In this document: positions 18,533-27,603 of the stretch, one piece after another | How positions within the stretch are numbered: position 1 is the first letter of the stretch | Layout of the letters: each line of letters starts with the position of its first letter | DNA from: Fen-1301 sp963786395 | GTDB lineage: Bacteria; Bacteroidota; Ignavibacteria; Ignavibacteriales; Ignavibacteriaceae | Length of the DNA: 64,000 nucleotides | Assembly: GCA_963786395.1 (NCBI GenBank) | Contig: CAWAZD010000007.1 | Coordinates: 372,001-436,000, forward strand | Direction: 5' to 3' | Position numbers and translations under genes: made by a program | The notes under the pieces: model-generated | Databases searched by the model: none | Told to the model about the DNA's origin: nothing | Seen by the model: the letters and a program-made list of their open reading frames with translations, nothing else

Positions 18533-19443
18533 ATTAAAAACCTCTTCATACCAATTAGAAAACCTGTCAACTGATCTGCCCCTGAGGTTTCCCCCATTGT
18601 CAGAACCAGCTCTGTATTATTTATTATTTCATTAACATCCGAATGCACTAATGCATTCAATAATTCACGGAACTTATAAAAAAGATCTCCATTAGCTGCA
18701 CAACCAAGAAAAGAATTTGTAAATAGATTCTTTCCCTTAGCTGCATTATAAACGTTCTTTATAGTTAATCCCAATTCTACGTCTGTCATTCCCGCGAAGA
18801 GCCTGCCCCGACCTGTCGGGGCGGGAATCCATTCCTTTATTTGCTTTGCTACATTCAATGCAATCAGTAATCCTGAATTAAAATCATCTCCCGATGGAGT
18901 AAGACCCGGACCTAAGCCTTTTATCATTTTTACTCCAGCGATTAAATCTCCATATAAAACCTGCTCAACTCCAGACCCGATTATTCTTCTGCACTCCTCT
19001 TCAAATTTATTTTTTCCGTTGTAGGGGAAGGTCTGTGACCCTTCCAAGCCTTTACGCAGTGAAGGCATTCTCTTATTTTCCAACAAAAACGAAAGACTCT
19101 GTTGCGGTGCCTTTTCAACAATTATGTTCTCAATTATCTCTAAATTCCTAAAAAACAAATCATAGTCATATTTTGAAAGATCGATTGAGGAATCGTATCT
19201 CTTATCTGATTCACATATAAATTCAATCCCATTTATCTTAATACAGGTATCATCAATTTCCAAAAAATCAATAGCCTGTGGAACAATCCCCTTAACTACG
19301 ATATTTATCGGACCGGTTCCAATACTCTCATTTACTACAAAAGCAAAAGAATCCTCGTAAACAAAATTCACTGCAGAACTAAACCTGGAATGTATTTTAT
19401 ACTCCCCTTTGCGGAGTTCCGTACCAAAACTTAAAATTTCCAT
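18529..19443 (-). CDS. DUF2877 protein (YlbF/AllH-like) with an in-frame palindromic insert
   Basis: First gene of the operon, 304 residues, the third member of the FdrA-YlbE-YlbF set. The family core KMIKGLGPGLTPSGDDFNSGLLIAL (about residues 168-192) is clear. Soon after it, the residues EWIPAPTGRGRLFAGMTDVE are encoded by a dispersed palindromic repeat inserted without breaking the frame. The C-terminal TMGETSGADQLTGFLIGM resumes the family pattern. It starts at the ATG at 19443 and overlaps fdrA by four bases. Whether the protein tolerates the extra segment is unknown. Confidence 0.85.
   Translation of the reverse strand: MEILSFGTELRKGEYKIHSRFSSAVNFVYEDSFAFVVNESIGTGPINIVVKGIVPQAIDFLEIDDTCIKINGIEFICESDKRYDSSIDLSKYDYDLFFRNLEIIENIIVEKAPQQSLSFLLENKRMPSLRKGLEGSQTFPYNGKNKFEEECRRIIGSGVEQVLYGDLIAGVKMIKGLGPGLTPSGDDFNSGLLIALNVAKQIKEWIPAPTGRGRLFAGMTDVELGLTIKNVYNAAKGKNLFTNSFLGCAANGDLFYKFRELLNALVHSDVNEIINNTELVLTMGETSGADQLTGFLIGMKRFLI
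18784..18830. repeat. GTCATTCCCGCG palindromic repeat inside a coding sequence
   Basis: The outer arms GTCATTCCCGC (from 18786) and GCGGGAAT are complementary, and an inner palindrome CCCCGACCTGTCGGGG is also present. The same element type occurs in noncoding DNA at 31633-31680, 62769-62793 and, worn, at 54364-54412 and 56890-56930. Here it reads through in frame within the DUF2877 gene. Confidence 0.85.
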
Positions 19444-19496
19444 TATCTCTTATAAAAAAACCAATCCAAAATGTAATTGAATAACGTTCGCATTAA

Positions 19497-19520
19497 GTCA
19501 TTCTGAGCGAAGCGGAATCT
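19497..19520. repeat. Dispersed repeat GTCATTCTGAGCGAAGCGG
   Basis: A short element of the GTCATTCTGAGCGAAGC type in the upstream region of the seven-gene operon. A degenerate complementary copy is at 10855-10882. No other feature is seen between 19444 and 19620. Confidence 0.55.
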
Positions 19521-19619
19521 AAATGGTTCTTATTTTTGATTATTAGATTGTCTTTAAAATGTAACTACAAAATTAGAAAATATTTGTCTAATAATGATAA
19601 GAAAAATTGGATTTTTACA

Positions 19620-19670
19620 TAAAAAAACTTCCGGAGTGCCCGACAAAGTCGGTTATTAAACCCCGGAAGC
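19620..19670 (-). terminator. Rho-independent terminator of the caspase operon
   Basis: On the minus strand, CTTCCGGGGT pairs with ACTCCGGAAG over 10 bp (one G-U). The loop carries a second small CCGAC/GTCGG stem. Seven T residues follow (19627 to 19621). It sits about 40 bp after the stop of the caspase gene. Confidence 0.85.
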
Positions 19671-19712
19671 ATTGTATAAACTAAAAAACAACTACAAACT
19701 AATCGTTACAAT

Positions 19713-21786
19713 TTACCTTTTTATGAACACAAATTGTCCCCCTTCATGGTTAGCATCCTTTACCGCCTGTAGTTGTGGAGTCTGCTCTGAATTGTTTGTA
19801 ACCGATACGCTGAATTCATTAAACAGCTGAGAAGCATCAATATATTTTTTATTGTTTTCCTTTAATGCTTTCATCAGGTAATAGGTGAAAATTGAATGCC
19901 CTTCTTTTCCGGCATCCATTACTTCCTCTAATCCACCTGAAGTTAAAGCAAGCCGAGACTGTTTCCTGTATACCTCTTTATAATATTTTTCCATATTATT
20001 CGGATCAAACTGAACTTGTTCTGTCTGACTTCCGCGGAAAATATCACCCGCAAAACAAGCATCTGCAACTAGCATTGTATGCTTTGAAGGTATTCCACCT
20101 AGAAAAGTTTTTACATCACTATTCGAAATATAATCGGCAACTGAATTTGAATTTGCATCAACCGGCACCCAGTATCCTTTATTTAGTACTTTGTTCAACT
20201 GTCCATGACCGGAATAAAATATTAAAAGGTTATCATCATTCTTAAGATTATTTGCCAGCCATTCAAATTTCTGAATAATATTTTTCCTGGTAGCTTCCCT
20301 ATCAAAAAGTGTTATTACTGTATCAAATTTATAATCCTTTTTCAATAGTTCTGCCATCCCTTTTGCATCATTAAGAGCGTTGTTCAATGGATGCCAGTAA
20401 CCGGAATATGAATTAATTCCGATAATAAATGCAATAAACCTTCCGGATGAAATCATCTCCTCTGCATTTCTTGTTACATAAAACGTATCAGACTTCACCC
20501 CCTTATTTCCGTTTGTAGCTTTGACAATTATTCTGTTGTCCCCAACCTCAAGATTCATCTGAATAGAAAAACCACCGTTCTTGTCAATAACTGCATTCCT
20601 GCCATTTACTATTACTTCTTTTATTCCCGATGGATCAATTGCTGCTCCCCTGACTGTAATAAGATCTTTTTTGCTTACTATTTTAATTCCTCTTGATACA
20701 GCAGGTTCAATTATGGAAATATTTGTCCCCTTTCCCTGCTGGTACAATTACATTTATTTCCTTTTCTGTCGAATATCCTTTTTTATTAACTACGACTATC
20801 GGAATCTTATTAAGTCCTGGAACAAGGGATAAGTTTGCGGAAAATTCACTGTTAGACATCGGCTCTGTCTTTTTATTATTTATCTTAACATCCTCTACTC
20901 CAATTTCATCCTGAATTTTCAACCTTATTGCTATTATAGATTCCTGATGAACAATATTTCCGCTTTCTGAATCAGCAGGCTCAAGTATCTCTACCTTGGG
21001 CGGATTCACTATCGATAGTTTTACTTCCGGCAAATCGATTTCAGTTATCAGGCTCTTAAGGTTTGCTAATTTTATTGATGCTTCTGTAAGATTTGGATTC
21101 TTCTGTAATGCAAGCTCATAAAGACCTATGGAAGTTTTATAAATTCCTATCGCTCCTTGTTTGTCATTTTTCTTATAAAGGTTCCTTGCTTCATCCTCTT
21201 TTTCAACTGCCTGAGCAAAATATAGCGATGACTCAACATCTACAGAACCCCTCTTTAAATCGATATCAGATTTCTCCTCAGCAGAAAGTTGAATATCAAG
21301 TTCCTTGGTAACCTTCGCAGTAAGATCTTTTATAATATCAAAAAGATCCTCCACATCATCAGTTATTTCCTCCGCTTTAAGCGTAAGCCCGGTTTCTGTT
21401 TCAACTATCCTTAAGTCAACCCTCATTTTACTTCCGTAGAAATTCACAAAGCTGCCAAGAAGTAATGTTTGCGCACCCAAAAGTTTACCCATTTTCTGAG
21501 CGGTCGATTGATCAACTGCATCCGACTGATTAAGTCTTAATTCCTCCATTACATCATTGAGCCTTTCTCTTTCAACAACCTTGAATGCCTTTATTTTTGA
21601 AAGATCAGTTATTAGCATATCTGCTATCCCCTTTTTCAGGGGCTCCATCTTGTCCTTATCAACTACACTGTTATTATCAAAAAACATAACTGCAAGTGTT
21701 ATTTTTTTTGTTTTCTGCTGAGCAGGAACTTGATTCAAAATCCCCCCCGCAAATAATGCAATTAAAACAAATAATGTAATCTTCAT
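19713..21786 (-). CDS. Exported CsgG-like/caspase-domain fusion protein (one frameshift)
   Basis: Two frames, 20707..21786 and 19713..20747, join at a GGGG run near 20735 (VIVPAGKG to TNISIIEP), giving about 691 residues. A signal peptide lies at residues 1-22 (LFVLIALFAGG...VPAQQ). A CsgG/FlgO-like domain covers about 28-170 (ADMLITDLSKIKAFKVVERERL). A helical TPR-like segment is near 195-250, and two Ig-like modules follow (KVEILEPADSESGNIV; ITVRGAAIDPSGIKEVIVNG). The C-terminus is a clan CD caspase-like domain with the catalytic His in FYSGHG and Cys in VADACFAGDI. It is probably periplasmic or envelope-attached. Last gene of a four-gene operon, followed by a terminator. The order assembly-like domain then protease is unusual. 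Confidence 0.85.
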
Positions 21787-21830
21787 TTTATCTTATTCGT
21801 AGATGTTAAAAATATTTTAATTTCTAATAA

Positions 21831-22715
21831 TTATTGGGTACCTGTTGTAAACTGCCACAATGGTCCCGCAGTATAATTACCATTATTATCCATTGCTACG
21901 ATATACCAGTAATATAATGTATTCGCCTGCATAAGAGTTGGAGAATATTGAGCTGATGGTAAATTGGCCGCGGTTAGTGTAATATTGTTATAGGATGTCC
22001 CCATATAAACATTATATGTCAAAGGATCACCGTTTGGATCCGAACAAACCCAAGTTAAAGTCGCTGTTCTAAACACCCCATTCTGAAAATCTGGTGGATG
22101 AGGACTCGACGGACTATTCGGTGGATTACCAGTTGGCTGATTTGAAAAATTTAATTTAATATTATTAACTGAATCCTTGGTTATAATCGCCTGTGTTTCA
22201 CTAAAGTTTACCGTTTTCCCGCCGGACCTTACTGCAAATATGAAATCATTCAATCCCGGATTTAAATAAACAGTTCCCTTGGCAATTGAATCCTTAATAG
22301 AAAAGGAATAATCGCCGACATAATCGTATGCGGTACCAGGATACTGTTTCAAAATCAAACCTATATTATCTATTACATCTCTGGTTGAATCCCAAAGTGT
22401 ATAATCAATAAGGCTATTCTGTTCATTGGTTTCCCAATATAACAGGAAATCATTCCATTGTTTATACTTTGTCATATCAAGACAAATGATTTTTACCTCA
22501 TCATAATTGGCTGCCTTTAATAACAGCCCCGGATTTAGCTGATTTGTTTTTAGCAGGCTGCCCAGAAGACCTCTCACTTGAGCAGTCTGACCTGTTTTAT
22601 CCAGGCTGAATTGAACCGAAGGGCTTGATTTCCCCGGATCTGTTATATTATTATTACATGAAATAAAAATAAATCCGAGTACAATTGATATAAGTAAAAA
22701 TATTTTTTTTATCAT
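21831..22715 (-). CDS. Lipoprotein with C-terminal fibronectin type III-like domain
   Basis: 294 residues. The signal peptide MIKKIFLLISIVLGFIFISC ends in a lipobox with Cys20, so it is membrane-anchored, probably in the outer membrane. The middle part (about 60-190) is not recognised. After a Pro-rich hinge (PPNSPSSPHPP) the last 90 residues (ATLTWVCSDPNGDPLTYNVYMGT...YYWYIVAMDNNG) look like an FnIII or surface Ig-like fold. It lies between the barrel gene and the caspase gene in the same direction, with gaps of about 40 bp. No catalytic motif is seen; a binding or scaffold role is inferred. Confidence 0.75.
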   Translation of the reverse strand: MIKKIFLLISIVLGFIFISCNNNITDPGKSSPSVQFSLDKTGQTAQVRGLLGSLLKTNQLNPGLLLKAANYDEVKIICLDMTKYKQWNDFLLYWETNEQNSLIDYTLWDSTRDVIDNIGLILKQYPGTAYDYVGDYSFSIKDSIAKGTVYLNPGLNDFIFAVRSGGKTVNFSETQAIITKDSVNNIKLNFSNQPTGNPPNSPSSPHPPDFQNGVFRTATLTWVCSDPNGDPLTYNVYMGTSYNNITLTAANLPSAQYSPTLMQANTLYYWYIVAMDNNGNYTAGPLWQFTTGTQ

Positions 22716-22751
22716 TTTAAAATTCCTTCAATATCATCTTTATTTACTGTT

Positions 22752-23867
22752 TCACAATGTAAATTTAATTCCACCGCCAATTTCAATTCCTGTAACACTT
22801 GTAGATTCACCCTTGTTACTCATACTGCCGGCAGAATATTTGAGCAGCATATCTAAAGTAAGACTTTGTGAAAAATAATACTTGATTCCCGCACCAAATC
22901 CTGCAATAAATGCTCCGTTCATTTCATAAGCATTTTTTGAATAAAATTTTAGATCCAATACTCCCTTCAATCCGAACTTGCTGTTCATAGGTGTGTAACT
23001 CATACCTCCCAACTCCAGCTGGTTTCCATTACTGTTACGGTCTTCAGTTATTAATGATCCGATTCCTCTATCATTTCTCCCTTTCGTTCTTTCCAATGCA
23101 TAAAACATTAAATCAGTTTTATTCATCTGAAAAATGGAACGAAGGACACCGATAAATTTGCCGCCTGATTTAAATACTTCAGTACCATCATATTGGTCGG
23201 CACCATACATTGTGTATGTAAGATCGAGTGTAAACTTGACCGGACCTCTGTTCTTTGCGTTAGTTTCTCCGCCGATATTAATTGAGAACTCAGTACCCGG
23301 CTTATATTTAAGATCGGAATCAGTGTATGGCTTAAAACCATTTTTATATACTAATGCTAGTCCACCACCAAGAATATAGTTCTCCAACTGGTACGCACAA
23401 ACTCCCGAAAAGCTCAATGACAAACCCTGACCAAAACTTGGTACATTAAAATCGAGTGGGTACACTGCAAGTGCAGATGCTACTGCGCTCTGGTCTCCTT
23501 GGAGACCTGTTTTGCCTGTTGGCATTACAACTCCTGCTGTAAACAAAAAATGATTGTCTGGAGTAAGGTAAGTTGCCGTTATTCTCGAATCAGTCAATCC
23601 ATTCAGAGTGTTTTCTGCTGATGTAAGACTTGCCATTGCGCTGCTTGTCACCGCACTAAGTGTAAGATTTTTATTTATTGGCATTATAAAGGTAACCGGA
23701 ATTGTTACTTCTGTTATTCTGTCATCTCCAGTGCTCCATGTTTGCATGGCAATACCCGTCTGTAAATCTGTCCTCCTGGAGAAACTGCTGTTAAGTGATT
23801 GCGAAAGCAGAATTTCAGTGGACGTTATAATTTGTGCTATTATTATTAAAATGAATTTTGTTTTCAT
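22752..23867 (-). CDS. Outer-membrane beta-barrel protein, transporter-like
   Basis: 371 residues with an N-terminal signal peptide (KFILIIIAQIITSTEILLSQ). Alternating hydrophobic strands run throughout and the chain ends in ...IEIGGGIKFTL, a typical barrel C-terminus with a terminal aromatic in the last strand. Segments such as NHFLFTAGVVMPTGKTGLQGD resemble FadL/MetA-pathway-like porins. It is 14 bases downstream of the CsgG lipoprotein gene and therefore probably co-transcribed. The cargo is unknown; a route across the outer membrane for the neighbouring exported proteins is one possibility. Confidence 0.75.
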   Translation of the reverse strand: MKTKFILIIIAQIITSTEILLSQSLNSSFSRRTDLQTGIAMQTWSTGDDRITEVTIPVTFIMPINKNLTLSAVTSSAMASLTSAENTLNGLTDSRITATYLTPDNHFLFTAGVVMPTGKTGLQGDQSAVASALAVYPLDFNVPSFGQGLSLSFSGVCAYQLENYILGGGLALVYKNGFKPYTDSDLKYKPGTEFSINIGGETNAKNRGPVKFTLDLTYTMYGADQYDGTEVFKSGGKFIGVLRSIFQMNKTDLMFYALERTKGRNDRGIGSLITEDRNSNGNQLELGGMSYTPMNSKFGLKGVLDLKFYSKNAYEMNGAFIAGFGAGIKYYFSQSLTLDMLLKYSAGSMSNKGESTSVTGIEIGGGIKFTL

Positions 23868-23881
23868 TGTAAACTCTTATC

Positions 23882-25166
23882 TTAATGGACAATAATTTGA
23901 ATCTGAACTTTTATCCCTCTTCCGAATCCAGCATTTGTATTAGGATTATGATCGTCCTTGCCTAGAACATTTTCTCCTGTAAGATTGCCATTACTGTCCA
24001 GGAGCCGATCTACCGAACCTGTTGAAGTTGTTTTTACAATATCACTTCGTTTACTTTCTATATCGCCGGAGCTCTTTGAAACTTTTTGCGTTTCAGTATA
24101 TTTTATATCAGCCTGCTTAAATGCGGGGTCTATCCGGACCGCCTCTTTATACTGATTTAAAGCGTCCTGGTACATACCCTTGTCTTCCATATCCAAACCT
24201 TTTGAGTAAGCTACAAATGCAAGGTATGACTCTGTTGGGATTATCTGTATAGATTCTCTTTCTTTATCGGTGAGTTTTATACCCATGTCGTCGATAATAT
24301 TGAAGACCAGATCTTTTTGCAATTTAAAATACTCCGTCATCGATCCACTGACATTTTTAACTTGTTTATAACCACCATCTTGGGTTGCTATAAAATTTGC
24401 ATCGACTCTGAACTTGTCTTCACCTACATTTAAAAATGAACCCTTTATTAATGTTTCCGCCCTCATCAGTTTCCCCATCCGTGGGGCTGATGACTGATCA
24501 AATGAAGCTGTTGTACTTAATTTCATTTCATCAAGAAGGGATTGTAGTTTTACTCTTTCAACAACTTTAAGACTGCCTACTTTTGAAAGATCAGTAATTA
24601 GCATCTCGGTCAACCCTTTCTGAAGCGGATCAAGTTCTTTTTTATCTCCGAGATTCTGAAAATATAACACAGCCACAGTATTTGAGGGCATGGGCTCCTG
24701 TTTAATTTTGTCCTCATTCTGAAGCGCTAGTTTTATTTCTTGTTCCATTTTCTTTTTGTTTATAAAACTGATCCTCCCTTCTATTAATTCAGCAATATCG
24801 GCATCAACACCTATGGTTGAGTAATCCTTATAATAATTAATTGCTTTATCGTAATTTTCCTGTGCCTCACTTACAAGACCAAGATAGAAGATTGTCTCTC
24901 CATCCTTTTCCATTCCCAATGCTTTCTTAAGTGATGCTTCTGCATTCTCAAGATCAATAATTTTATATTGTGCAATACCCAGATCCCGCCATGCTGCACT
25001 ATGCTGCGGATTATTCCGGACCTCATCTGTAAAAAATTTAACTGCATTGTCATATTGGCTGTCAGCCAGGGAATTCCTCCCTTGATCGTAAATACTACCT
25101 GCACAACCGGACAGTATGAATATCATGATAGCTGAGGATTATTAATTGAATTATGGGTTTGATCAT
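23882..25166 (-). CDS. TPR and CsgG-like domain lipoprotein (frameshift in signal peptide)
   Basis: The long frame opens at 25126 with only MIFILSGC before the lipid-attachment Cys. A better start is the ATG at 25166, which has a strong GGAGGT Shine-Dalgarno; removing one base near 25129 gives a full lipoprotein signal (MIKPIIQLIILS-IMIFILSGC). The mature protein has TPR repeats at about 20-130 of the long frame and a CsgG-like domain at about 145-290 (TEMLITDLSKVGSLKVVERVKLQ), paralogous to that of the caspase fusion. Another TPR follows at about 305-345. It ends in a polar tail rich in Ser, Lys and Asn. First gene of the leftward operon, next to the palindromic operators. Confidence 0.82.
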
Positions 25167-25257
25167 AGGTTACCTCCGGATCTCTTTTTGTAAATAACTA
25201 TTTTACCGGTTACCAATTATTTTGTTATAATAATTCGTAAAATATTAACGAAAACTC

Positions 25258-25277
25258 AATGACCCAAATATGTCATT
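25258..25277. promoter_or_regulatory. Operator palindrome 1, AATGAC-n8-GTCATT
   Basis: A perfect 6-bp inverted repeat with spacer CCAAATAT. The same arms with the same spacing recur at 58595, and closely related sites at 25299 and 59303. It is about 90 bp upstream of the TPR/CsgG start. A dimeric HTH regulator such as the LuxR-type protein at 58616..59272 is the inferred binder. Confidence 0.65.
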
Positions 25278-25298
25278 TTCTAAATTTTGATTTTATTA

Positions 25299-25318
25299 AA
25301 TGATCTAACTATGTCATT
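25299..25318. promoter_or_regulatory. Operator palindrome 2, AATGAT-n8-GTCATT
   Basis: One mismatch from a perfect palindrome; spacer CTAACTAT. It starts 41 bp after operator 1, close to four helical turns, which would put two bound dimers on the same DNA face. It lies about 150 bp before the CHASE2 start. Confidence 0.62.
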
Positions 25319-25465
25319 GCATGTTGAAAAGCTTTTTTCCATTTTTAATATTGGTATCACTCGTTAATCCGGTAACATTGTATTTATATAATTGAATTTC
25401 AATTTTTAATTTTGCATTTTTAACCGTTATGTTCGCATTCATTTAACACTATAAAATTCTGTCAA

Positions 25466-26674
25466 ATGAAAAAATTCTTTGCCCCGAAACCAGTTATTAT
25501 TACTTTTTTGATATTTATCCTGATGTTTGCCATTTCATTCATTCCGGTAAACTGTGGATTTCTAAGCCCACTGGCTAATGCCCTTGGCGATTTTGATGTT
25601 TATGATATTGTTTACTCGCGGCTACTCGAAGAACAATCCGTCGACACTAATATCGTATTAGTTAATATCGGTAACCTTTCAAGAAAAGAACTGGCAGACC
25701 AAATTGAAGTATTGAATAAATTCCAGCCTGCTGTTATGGGTATTGATGCATTCTTTGAGTCACCCAAAGATCCTCAGAATGATTCTTTATTGTCTACCGC
25801 TTTATCAAAATGCCGCCATTTGGTTATGGTCGATAAGCTCGATAATTTTAGTGAAGAAACTAATCTTTATGGCGCTCTCCATTCATCATTGAAAAATTTC
25901 AGCAGATACTCCTCCGGCGGCTATGCGAACCTCCCGAATGATGATGCTGTTGCTTTCAGAACTATAAGAGAATTCAGACCGAAAGAAAATGTTAATGACT
26001 CTGTTGCATTGGCTTTCTCCGCCAAAATAAGTGGTATCTTTAACCGTGAAGCTTTGACTAAACTCCTTAAACGGAACAACCGTAATGAGATTATAAATTA
26101 TCGCGGGAATTATAACAGATTCTATTTTATAGACACTTACCAGTATGCCAATCCCTCTGTAGATTTTAGTTTTATTAAGGATAAAATTGTTCTAATGGGT
26201 TATATGGGTCCAGACTTTAATACTAAAACTCTTGAGGATGTATTCTTCACTCCATTGAATGAAAAATATGCCGGTAAATCGTTCCCGGATATGTATGGCA
26301 TTGTTATCCACGCGAATATTATTTCTATGATATTAAACGGTAATTATATCAACCTGATACCCACATGGATAAGTATCCTATTGGCTGTAATTATCTGTTT
26401 CCTTAATGTGAAAATGCTAATGAAGATTAGCTCCAGATTTAAAGATTGGTTCGGCGGTCTGACTAAACTTTTTATTTTAATTTACACTATAATTAACCTC
26501 TTCCTAAGTCTTGAAATACTGCATTATTTTAATTATAGAATAAATCTTACAATTGCCCTAATTGCTATTGTTCTTGGAAATACGGCTATGGAACTTTACG
26601 ATAATTATATCAATAAATTTCTCACCAAATTCAAAAACCAGGCGGCTAAAAATGAAACTGAAAGATATCAATAG
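25466..26674 (+). CDS. CHASE2 domain-containing membrane protein
   Basis: 402 residues. An N-terminal membrane segment (about 8-28, VIITFLIFILMFAISFIPV) is followed by an extracytoplasmic CHASE2 sensor domain (about 40-290; DIVYSRLLEEQ, PAVMGIDAFFESP, KDKIVLMGYMGPDF, YGIVIHANIISMIL). Two or three C-terminal membrane segments lie at about 295-375. CHASE2 is normally fused to a kinase, cyclase or diguanylate cyclase, but here the chain ends shortly after the membrane segments with no output domain, so signal must pass to a partner. It overlaps the next gene by 23 bp. It starts the rightward half of the divergent module. Confidence 0.85.
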   Translation: MKKFFAPKPVIITFLIFILMFAISFIPVNCGFLSPLANALGDFDVYDIVYSRLLEEQSVDTNIVLVNIGNLSRKELADQIEVLNKFQPAVMGIDAFFESPKDPQNDSLLSTALSKCRHLVMVDKLDNFSEETNLYGALHSSLKNFSRYSSGGYANLPNDDAVAFRTIREFRPKENVNDSVALAFSAKISGIFNREALTKLLKRNNRNEIINYRGNYNRFYFIDTYQYANPSVDFSFIKDKIVLMGYMGPDFNTKTLEDVFFTPLNEKYAGKSFPDMYGIVIHANIISMILNGNYINLIPTWISILLAVIICFLNVKMLMKISSRFKDWFGGLTKLFILIYTIINLFLSLEILHYFNYRINLTIALIAIVLGNTAMELYDNYINKFLTKFKNQAAKNETERYQ

Positions 26675-27599
26675 AATCCTCTGCTTCTGCTTTATCCTTT
26701 TTTCCTTTTCTATACAGAATGTAAGCGCTCAGGCGTTTCTTTTCAAAATAATTGCTTGTTCAGGTAATGCCGCTTTACTTAATCCATCTTCAGGGAAATG
26801 GGTAAATATTAAAACGGGTGATAAAATATTGACCGGCTATAAACTGAAACTTGAATCCGGTGATTACATTGGACTGATCAATAATAATGGAAGGTCATTG
26901 GAAATTAAACTGGCTGGAACCTATAGTTCGGATGAATTATATAAAACCCTTCCGTTAAAAAGTACTAATCTTCAGAAGTTTGCTGATTTTGTAATGAATG
27001 AATCTGCAGCTAATAAAAAGAAAACAGATAATATGAAAAATCTTGGTGCGGTTATCAGGGCAAGAGCAGGATTGATTGAAAATTGTGTCCCCGACAATAC
27101 AGATCTACTTAATCTCCGTTTTGAACCCGCATGGTATTCGGCCGGTCCTGGTACTATGTATGTGTTAAAAATATTAAATCCCATGGGCAGATCAATTTTT
27201 ATAAAAGAGACAAAAGATACTTCATTATCGGTTGACCTTAACCTGTTTGGTATGCTAAAAGAACAAAACTATTCATGGTGTGTCATAAATTCCCATGACC
27301 CAGAAATAAATTCTGACACTGCCACTTTTAGAATTCTTTCTGATACGAACATTAAATCTATTTCCGATTCTCTAAAACTAATCAGGGAAAACCTTGATGT
27401 TAATTCAGCTGTAGATCAGTTCTTGTTGGTTAAGTTCCTAGAATCTAAGAACCTTAACTTTGAAGCCCTTTCAGGATATGAGACATTGGTTAAAACTTAT
27501 CCAATGGCTGAAAATTATATGGATAATTATTTATTATTTCTTACTAAACAAAATCTTACTAAAAAAGCAGAAACACTTTTGTTAACTATAAAGAAGTAA
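26652..27599 (+). CDS. Exported FecR-like domain protein
   Basis: 315 residues from the ATG at 26652, which lies within the end of the CHASE2 gene. The signal peptide is at about 1-28 (ILCFCFILFSFSIQNVSAQA). A FecR-like beta domain follows at about 30-95 (GNAALLNPSSGKWVNIKTGDKI...LKLESGDYIGLI). The middle is unassigned, and the last 80 residues are helical and TPR-like (FLESKNLNFEALSGYETLVKTYP...KAETLLLTIKK). FecR domains usually relay envelope signals; CHASE2 and FecR-like proteins next to each other suggest a sensing pair. It is 4 bp from the protease gene downstream. The FecR call rests on pattern, not strong motifs. Confidence 0.72.
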   Translation: MKLKDINRILCFCFILFSFSIQNVSAQAFLFKIIACSGNAALLNPSSGKWVNIKTGDKILTGYKLKLESGDYIGLINNNGRSLEIKLAGTYSSDELYKTLPLKSTNLQKFADFVMNESAANKKKTDNMKNLGAVIRARAGLIENCVPDNTDLLNLRFEPAWYSAGPGTMYVLKILNPMGRSIFIKETKDTSLSVDLNLFGMLKEQNYSWCVINSHDPEINSDTATFRILSDTNIKSISDSLKLIRENLDVNSAVDQFLLVKFLESKNLNFEALSGYETLVKTYPMAENYMDNYLLFLTKQNLTKKAETLLLTIKK

Positions 27600-27603
27600 A
27601 ATT

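Larger units (their letters stand above)
25167..25465. promoter_or_regulatory. Divergent promoter region of the exported protease module
   Basis: About 300 bp of very AT-rich DNA separates the leftward TPR/CsgG operon from the rightward CHASE2 operon, so it must hold promoters for both. Two 20-bp palindromes lie at 25258 and 25299. I cannot assign -10/-35 elements with confidence. Confidence 0.7.

Noticed and set aside
20707..20747. Two separate genes for the CsgG-like protein and the caspase
   Set aside because: The caspase frame would start mid-domain without a signal peptide, and removing one G from a GGGG run restores continuous sequence.
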